Source: an uncultured Clostridia bacterium (GTDB taxonomy: Bacteria > Bacillota > Clostridia > Christensenellales > UBA1242). Taken from it: 64,000 bases of DNA. Positions 59,458-64,000 of the stretch are shown here, in pieces (the stretch's first letter is position 1; every line of letters starts with the position of its first letter). Made by a program: the position numbers and the translations under genes. The stretch lies in contig CAKVHI010000002.1 of the NCBI GenBank assembly GCA_934747965.1, positions 1-64,000 on the forward strand, in the 5' to 3' direction. The notes under the pieces are model-generated. The model had not been told where the DNA came from. It ran no database searches and worked only from the letters and a program-made list of their open reading frames with translations.

Positions 59458-59540
59458 GCGGGCATGGCGGAACTGGCAGACGCGCTAGACTTAGGATCTA
59501 GTTCGAGAGAGTGGGGGTTCAAGTCCCTTTGCCCGCACCA
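59458..59540 (+). tRNA. tRNA-Leu (TAG)
   Basis: The acceptor GCGGGCA pairs with TGCCCGC, the anticodon loop is CTTAGGA (TAG), a long variable arm is present, and CCA is encoded. Confidence 0.95.
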
Positions 59541-59563
59541 AAAATTACTTACAGAAGATTAAG

Positions 59564-59592
59564 TCGGAAATATGACTCATTAGCTCAGTTGG
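59564..59592 (+). repeat. 29-bp copy of tRNA-Lys 5' region
   Basis: It is identical to 59748-59776: the 10 bases before tRNA-Lys and its first 19 bases, through the start of the D-loop. The rest of the tRNA is missing here; 155 bp of unrelated, GC-richer DNA follow. Confidence 0.9.
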
Positions 59593-59747
59593 AACAAAGT
59601 GCGAGTGCATTCAGTGGATGAAACAACGAGCACGGAAGTTCTTGGCTTTAACGAGCACCAAACCTTTACGGCTTTGGGGCGAAGATTAAAACAAGAGGAA
59701 GAGCCCGCTCTAACAACTGAGAAAATGAATAAAAACTTAATACAAAA
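59593..59747. other. 155-bp insert between tRNA-Lys 5' repeats
   Basis: It is GC-richer than its surroundings. Near its right end (59705-59720) the reverse complement reads CTCAGTTGTTAGAGCGGG, a D-arm-like sequence in inverted orientation. Two ACGAGCAC words occur inside. No gene or known RNA is recognised. Confidence 0.6.
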
Positions 59748-59757
59748 TCGGAAATAT

Positions 59758-59833
59758 GACTCATTAGCTCAGTTGGTAGAGCACCTGACTTTTAATCCGG
59801 TTGTCCCGAGTTCGAGTCTCGGATGAGTCACCA
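59758..59833 (+). tRNA. tRNA-Lys (TTT)
   Basis: The acceptor GACTCAT pairs with ATGAGTC, the anticodon loop is CTTTTAA (TTT), the T-arm is CCGAGTTCGAGTCTCGG, and CCA is encoded. The anticodon stem CCTGA/TCCGG has one T-C mismatch. Confidence 0.94.
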
Positions 59834-59845
59834 CTTGAGAATTGA

Positions 59846-59867
59846 AGTTGCAGAAGCAACTTTTTTT
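59846..59867 (+). terminator. Terminator of tRNA cluster
   Basis: AGTTGC pairs with GCAACT, and T7 follows. Confidence 0.85.
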
Positions 59868-59969
59868 GTTGCTAATATGCACAAAATAAACTAAAAGTTT
59901 TGGTTGGACAAACATTAATTTTAAAAAAAGTACATTATCATTTTTTGATAAATATTAATATATATTTAT

Positions 59970-60437
59970 ATGTACAATCGTGAAAAGGCAACCCAATATG
60001 CCAAAAATTATGCTTTTAACTATAACCCTAACTTTTACGATTTTAGCACTGTTGGGGGAGATTGTACAAACTTTGTTTCACAATGTTTGCTTGCTGGCGG
60101 AATAGAAATGGATTATTCGTTTGATGGTTGGTTTTATAAATCAAGTGAAAATCGCAGTCCCTCTTGGGCTTCTGTTGAAGATTTGTGGAATTACGGGTTA
60201 AAAAACAGAAATCTAAAACTAAAAAAAATTGATATTCAAGATTTGGAAGTTGGCGACATTGTTCAGTTTTATGATTATTTTCTAAATCGTTACTACCATT
60301 GTGTTATAGTAACAAAAATAATTAAACCTATAAAAATACAAAATGTTTTTGTGACAAGCCATGATTATAATGCTTATAACAAAAGTTTGGCACAATACTC
60401 CGCGTCAAATTTCAGATTTGGTAAGGTAATGAGTTAG
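59970..60437 (+). CDS. Amidase_6-type amidase domain protein
   Basis: The 155-residue protein matches the putative amidase domain of Bacillota: YNREKATQYAKNYAFNYN, GGDCTNFVSQCLLAGG with the likely catalytic Cys (~residue 32), WASVEDLWNYG, VGDIVQFYDY, YYHCVIVT with the likely catalytic His, and a late SHDYNAYNKSL. In this family the domain often hydrolyses cell-wall or peptide amide bonds, but no signal peptide is visible, so it may act in the cytoplasm or mother cell. No ribosome site is visible and the bases before the ATG are AT-rich. A terminator follows. Confidence 0.82.
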   Translation: MYNREKATQYAKNYAFNYNPNFYDFSTVGGDCTNFVSQCLLAGGIEMDYSFDGWFYKSSENRSPSWASVEDLWNYGLKNRNLKLKKIDIQDLEVGDIVQFYDYFLNRYYHCVIVTKIIKPIKIQNVFVTSHDYNAYNKSLAQYSASNFRFGKVMS

Positions 60438-60458
60438 TGTAAATAAATTAAATTAATA

Positions 60459-60488
60459 AAAAATTGAGATAGTTTATCTCAATTTTTT
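60459..60488. terminator. Bidirectional terminator
   Basis: AAAATTGAGATA pairs with TATCTCAATTTT between the amidase gene and the leftward lysyl-tRNA synthetase gene. Confidence 0.9.
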
Positions 60489-60494
60489 GTTTTC

Positions 60495-62060
60495 TTATAC
60501 ATTTAAAAGTTTTAAATAATCTTCTTTGTTTGCCGCGCTAAAGAATAAATATAGTCTTGGACCATCATCACGACCAAACAAAAGATTATAGAATATTTTG
60601 AAATATGATTGTTGAAGTGCCATATTTTCTTTTTTAGACAATTCTGGATTGTTTATAATGTCATAAAGATATTGTTGCACTTCTTTTTCTTTAACTTCGT
60701 TTGAAGAAAGATAATTATAAAGTTGTTTTACAACATCTTTTTGTTCTTCGCTTAAAGTGCTTGCAAATTCAGAATTAAAATTCTCTAATAGTTTGTACAT
60801 TTTTTGAGGCATATAGTTTTTTATCCAATATTCCGCTCTGGTTACTCTATCATAACTGTCTTCATCAAATTCAATTCCTGCCTTTTCAAGACAAAATTTA
60901 ACTTTGTCAAGTTTAAAATCAACGATTGGAGCAATAGAGGCGATTGTTCCAAAAGGTGTTTTAACTTTATTTTCTTTTTTAATCAAAACAAGGTCAAACA
61001 AATCTTTTGTAAATTCATCACATGTACTGTCAAGATAACTGGCCAGATTTTTATCAAATTCTGAATAATGTCTGATTATTGTTTCATCAAAATAGAAATT
61101 ATAAGCATCCTTTGGCTCATACTTGCAGAACAACCATCTCAAAATTTCTGGTTCATAAAGTTTTAGGGCAGTGTTTGGGGTAATGTTTAATCCGCTTGAG
61201 CTGTGCATTGAAGAAACTCCCTGAAACCCAAGCCAGCCATATCCTTGGAAAACTGGGGCAGTGTAATCCCAAATTTTAGGGCTTAAAACCGTGTCAACAT
61301 CATAACTTCCGCCACTAGCAGCATGGTCAATTCCGCCCGCTTCAAAATCAACGCCTTCTTCACGCCAACGCATTGGCCAATCAACTTTCCAAATAAGTTT
61401 TATTCTGTAATATTCCAAAACATTAACTGTTTCTTCTTTTCCGCATTCACGACAAAAGTAAGTAAGCTCATGAGTTTGTGGGTTATAGTTTGTAACTTTT
61501 GTTGTGTCTTTAAAGCAACCACTGCAATAAACACTTACTGGATAGAATTTTTCACGGTCATCATTGTTTGCTTCTTGAGTTTTAAAACTCATTAATATGT
61601 CATAAATTTCTTTTCTTTTTTCTAGTGCATAAGCAACATTTTTTGCATATCTTCCGCTTAAGTATTCTTTTGTTTGATATCTAACATCATAATCTACGCC
61701 CAAAACTTTCATAGCGCTTTCAAATTCTTTTTGAAAATAAGACGCATAATTTTCATTTTCATCGAATGGGCATGGGATTTGAGTGTATGGCATTCCAATA
61801 TATTTTTCAAATCCACTAACAACATTACTAACATTTACGGGCACTTTTCTTAATCTATCAAAATCGTCCCACGAAAACAATAATTTGGCTTTTTTGCCAA
61901 GTTTTTGCAAAGCTTTACAAACAAAATAAGGTATTGCAATATCTCTAAAATTGCCAACATGAACGCTTCCTGAAGGGCTTATTCCTGCGGCACAAACATA
62001 TTCTTCTTTATTTGGATTTCTTTCAATCACTTTTAATGCTATTTTTTCACTCCAATGCAT
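60495..62060 (-). CDS. lysS: Lysyl-tRNA synthetase, class I
   Basis: Charges tRNA-Lys with a Rossmann-fold class I core, the form of most Archaea, spirochaetes and some alphaproteobacteria, instead of the class II enzyme of most Bacillota. The 521-residue protein starts at 62060 (AAGGAG site). It has a HIGH-like motif in AAGISPSGSVHVGNFRD, LFSWDDFDRLRKVP, a zinc-finger region (CSGCFKD, CRECGKEE), WPMRWREEGVDFEAGGIDHA and a KMSKS-like SMHSSSGLNI. An all-helical anticodon-binding C-terminus follows. No class II LysRS is in the window. Confidence 0.95.
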   Translation of the reverse strand: MHWSEKIALKVIERNPNKEEYVCAAGISPSGSVHVGNFRDIAIPYFVCKALQKLGKKAKLLFSWDDFDRLRKVPVNVSNVVSGFEKYIGMPYTQIPCPFDENENYASYFQKEFESAMKVLGVDYDVRYQTKEYLSGRYAKNVAYALEKRKEIYDILMSFKTQEANNDDREKFYPVSVYCSGCFKDTTKVTNYNPQTHELTYFCRECGKEETVNVLEYYRIKLIWKVDWPMRWREEGVDFEAGGIDHAASGGSYDVDTVLSPKIWDYTAPVFQGYGWLGFQGVSSMHSSSGLNITPNTALKLYEPEILRWLFCKYEPKDAYNFYFDETIIRHYSEFDKNLASYLDSTCDEFTKDLFDLVLIKKENKVKTPFGTIASIAPIVDFKLDKVKFCLEKAGIEFDEDSYDRVTRAEYWIKNYMPQKMYKLLENFNSEFASTLSEEQKDVVKQLYNYLSSNEVKEKEVQQYLYDIINNPELSKKENMALQQSYFKIFYNLLFGRDDGPRLYLFFSAANKEDYLKLLNV

Positions 62061-62139
62061 ACAATTTCTCCTTAAAATAATCACAATTATAACATAAAAG
62101 CAAAAAACAAATCAACTTTTTGCAACAAAATATGTTAAA

Positions 62140-62382
62140 TTATTCAATATCTAAATTTTCACGATTAAATAGCTCATCATCTAAGAATTCTGTAATTGTC
62201 ATGTTGAAAGCATCGGCAATTTTGATTAATGTATCGAATTTAATACTTTTATACTCTTCGTGAATTATATGTTTAATCGTTGATGGATCAGTAAGCATTC
62301 TTTTGCTTAATTCATATTGACTCATTTTGTTTTTTATCAATAAATTTGTAATTCTAAGTGCTATGGCTTTTTGTGTTTTCAT
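62140..62382 (-). CDS. Small XRE-type helix-turn-helix regulator
   Basis: The 80-residue protein is mostly one Cro/C1-type domain: AIALRITNLLIKNKMSQYELSKRM, LTDPSTIKHIIHEEYKSIKF, DTLIKIADAFNMTITEFLDD. The recognition helix is around TDPSTIKHI. It is probably a homodimeric transcription regulator. AGGAG precedes the ATG. The target is unknown; it lies downstream in the same direction as no other gene and may be autoregulated. Confidence 0.85.
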   Translation of the reverse strand: MKTQKAIALRITNLLIKNKMSQYELSKRMLTDPSTIKHIIHEEYKSIKFDTLIKIADAFNMTITEFLDDELFNRENLDIE

Positions 62383-62670
62383 GTTTTTCTCCTAAAATTA
62401 GGATAACAATTTTTAAAATAGTGATTATGTTGTTTTTTATATAAGGAACAAAGATGAAAAAAACGGTGCATACAAGGCATACAAATTTGCTGTTAAATAT
62501 AAAAGTAAAATTATTAATGTTTAATTTTTTAGAATATTTTTATCGCGTTATAACTTTAATAGATTTTCAATTAAAATTTCAAATAAAAATGTCGGATTGA
62601 GAAATTTGATTGTTTTTTGCTTTACTTTTTTTTCAGTTTTTAGTATATTCTTATTTAGGAGATATTATAA

Positions 62671-64000
62671 ATGGGACTTTTTTCATACATTTTTGCATCA
62701 GACAACACAAGAAATATTAAAAAATTAAAAGTGATAGCTGATAAAGTTGTTGCATTAGATGAAGAATATTCAAAACTAACTGATGAACAACTTAAACATA
62801 AAACAACAGAATTTAAGGAAAGATTGACCGCTGGCGAAACATTAAACGACCTTTTGCCAGAAGCTTTTGCAACCGTTAGGGAAGCAAGTTTCAGAGTTTT
62901 GAAAATGAAGCATTTTTATGTTCAAATTTTGGGCGGAATTGCTCTTCATCAAGGTCGTATTGCTGAAATGAAAACGGGTGAAGGAAAAACTTTGGTTGAA
63001 ACACTTCCAGCCTACCTTAATGCATTATCAGGCAACGGCGTGCATATTATAACAGTCAATGAATATTTGGCTAGTCGTGATAGCGAGTGGATGGGCAAAA
63101 TATTTAACTTTTTAGGTGTAACCGTTGGTCTTACACTTTCAGGCATGAATCAAGATGAAAAGCGATATGCTTACGCTCAAGACATAACTTATGGAACTAA
63201 TAGTGAAATGGGGTTTGACTATTTACGTGATAACATGCTTCAACGAAAAGAAGATTTTTGTCAACGTGGGCTAAATTTTGCGATTGTCGATGAAGTTGAC
63301 TCTGTTTTGATTGACGAAGCAAGAACTCCTTTAATTATAAGCGGTGGTCAAGGCGTTAAGGGTGGTGAAATCTACTATACTTGCCAAAAATTTGTAAGAA
63401 CGCTTGTTAAAGATGAAGACTTTGAAGTTGATGAAGAACACAAAATTACAAGGCTTACTGAAAGCGGAATTGACAAGGCAGAAAAATATTTTAAGGTAGA
63501 AAATTTGTCAAGTGCTGATAATATGGAACTTAACCATTATATTTTGAATGCATTAAAAGCAAATTATTTGTTTGAAAAAGACAGCCAATATATTGTGGAC
63601 GAAGGCAAAATTTTGATTGTTGATGAATTTACTGGGCGTGTGCTTAAGGGAAGGAGATATTCTGATGGGCTTCATCAAGCCATTGAAGCAAAAGAAGGTG
63701 TTGAAATTAATGAAGATAATTTAACTGTTGCAACAATCACATATCAAAATTATTTCAGATTATACAAAAAATTGAGTGGTATGACCGGAACAGCAAAAAC
63801 TGAAGAAACAGAATTTAACAAAATTTATGACCTAGATGTTGTTACTATTCCAACAAATAACCCTATCCAAAGAAAAGATAATAATGATGTCGTTTTTGCA
63901 AGTATACCTGCAAAATTTAATGCAGTTGTAAAAGAGATTATTGAAAGAAACAAAAAAGGACAACCTGTTTTGGTTGGCACAACAACAGTTGACAAAAGTG
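62671..64000 (+). CDS. secA: Preprotein translocase ATPase SecA, 3' truncated by window
   Basis: The motor ATPase that pushes unfolded proteins through SecYEG. From ATG 62671 (AGGAG site) 443 residues are visible: Walker A AEMKTGEGKTLVETLPAY (~95-112, usually ATLPAY), VNEYLASRDSEWMG, YGTNSEMGFDYLRDN, Walker B AIVDEVDSVLIDEARTPLIISG, the preprotein crosslinking region (~225-370, including IVDEGKILIVDEFTGRVLKGRRYSDGLHQAIEAKEG), YFRLYKKLSGMTGTAKTE and the second motor domain start (GQPVLVGTTTVDKS). The frame is open to the end of the window; about 400 residues are missing. Confidence 0.96.
   Translation, partial: MGLFSYIFASDNTRNIKKLKVIADKVVALDEEYSKLTDEQLKHKTTEFKERLTAGETLNDLLPEAFATVREASFRVLKMKHFYVQILGGIALHQGRIAEMKTGEGKTLVETLPAYLNALSGNGVHIITVNEYLASRDSEWMGKIFNFLGVTVGLTLSGMNQDEKRYAYAQDITYGTNSEMGFDYLRDNMLQRKEDFCQRGLNFAIVDEVDSVLIDEARTPLIISGGQGVKGGEIYYTCQKFVRTLVKDEDFEVDEEHKITRLTESGIDKAEKYFKVENLSSADNMELNHYILNALKANYLFEKDSQYIVDEGKILIVDEFTGRVLKGRRYSDGLHQAIEAKEGVEINEDNLTVATITYQNYFRLYKKLSGMTGTAKTEETEFNKIYDLDVVTIPTNNPIQRKDNNDVVFASIPAKFNAVVKEIIERNKKGQPVLVGTTTVDKS

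Noticed and set aside
59599..59826. 75-codon open frame ending LAQLVEHLTFNPVVPSSSLG
   Set aside because: The tail is a translation of tRNA-Lys itself, a well-known artefact; there is no ribosome site.

Overview
The window is very AT-rich bacterial DNA with short spacers, AGGAGG-type ribosome sites, TTGACA/TATAAT promoters and many U-tailed terminators. Homologues of SpoVT and SpoVB, BclA-like collagen proteins, a SipW-type exported family and the secG-rnr-smpB-ssrA block point to an uncultured, spore-related member of the Bacillota (Clostridia- or Bacilli-like). Its aminoacyl-tRNA synthetases are unusual: a class I lysyl enzyme, an archaeal/rickettsial-type valyl enzyme and an alanyl enzyme without its C-terminal domain. 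Any finer taxonomic placement would be a guess.

Layout. 1-916 is the 3' part of a SipW-type exported lectin-like protein. 1073-5630 carries valS, a collagen-like gene and hisS. 5747-15601 is a run of mostly unknown genes: an operon with an intact metallophosphoesterase and an apparently dead paralogue, queH, small membrane proteins, a YxjI/LURP-one protein, a DUF421 protein and an HD protein. alaS follows. 17449-19260 is an accessory island with a 113-bp structured repeat and a second SipW-type gene. 19389-33268 is mainly housekeeping: dnaB, spoVT, a SpoVB-like flippase, dus, pgk-tpiA-gpmI, secG-rnr-smpB, tmRNA, a cytidine deaminase-like gene and a GNAT gene. 33629-34145 is a SAM-I riboswitch in front of a metK stump. 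34190-38199 holds a glycosyltransferase, a glycosyltransferase/integrase scar, tRNA-Arg with a degenerate copy, and the third SipW-type gene. 38437-41263 is rpmH-rnpA-yidD-yidC-khpB, where KhpB carries a 19-cysteine insert. 41420-49058 holds the second copy of the 113-bp element, a cysteine-rich microprotein, tRNA-Glu and tRNA-Ser with related flanking repeats, a second phosphoesterase, a second glycosyltransferase, an RlmD-type methyltransferase and asnS. 49249-58222 is a surface/spore region: a 1916-residue InlB-repeat protein, a DUF11-type protein and two collagen-like proteins. 58244-64000 has a YwaF-like protein, a tRNA cluster, an amidase, the class I lysyl-tRNA synthetase, a small repressor and the start of secA.

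How the parts fit. SecA, SecG, YidC and YidD supply the export and insertion route for the SipW-type and InlB-repeat proteins. SpoVT and the SpoVB-like flippase fit a spore programme whose outer layers could contain the collagen-like and DUF11 proteins. RNase R, SmpB and tmRNA form the ribosome-rescue module.

Most unusual signals: (1) a 113-nt dispersed structured element whose two copies differ by a compensatory base-pair change; (2) paired leader RNAs of two SipW-type genes in which tandem GGTTRACC repeats co-vary with a terminator hairpin; (3) a metallothionein-like insert in KhpB; (4) a phosphoesterase/pseudo-phosphoesterase gene pair; (5) repeated rearrangements at tRNA genes, including a perfect 55-bp direct repeat at tRNA-Ser; (6) several genes whose -10 box ends only a few bases before the start codon, suggesting leaderless mRNAs.
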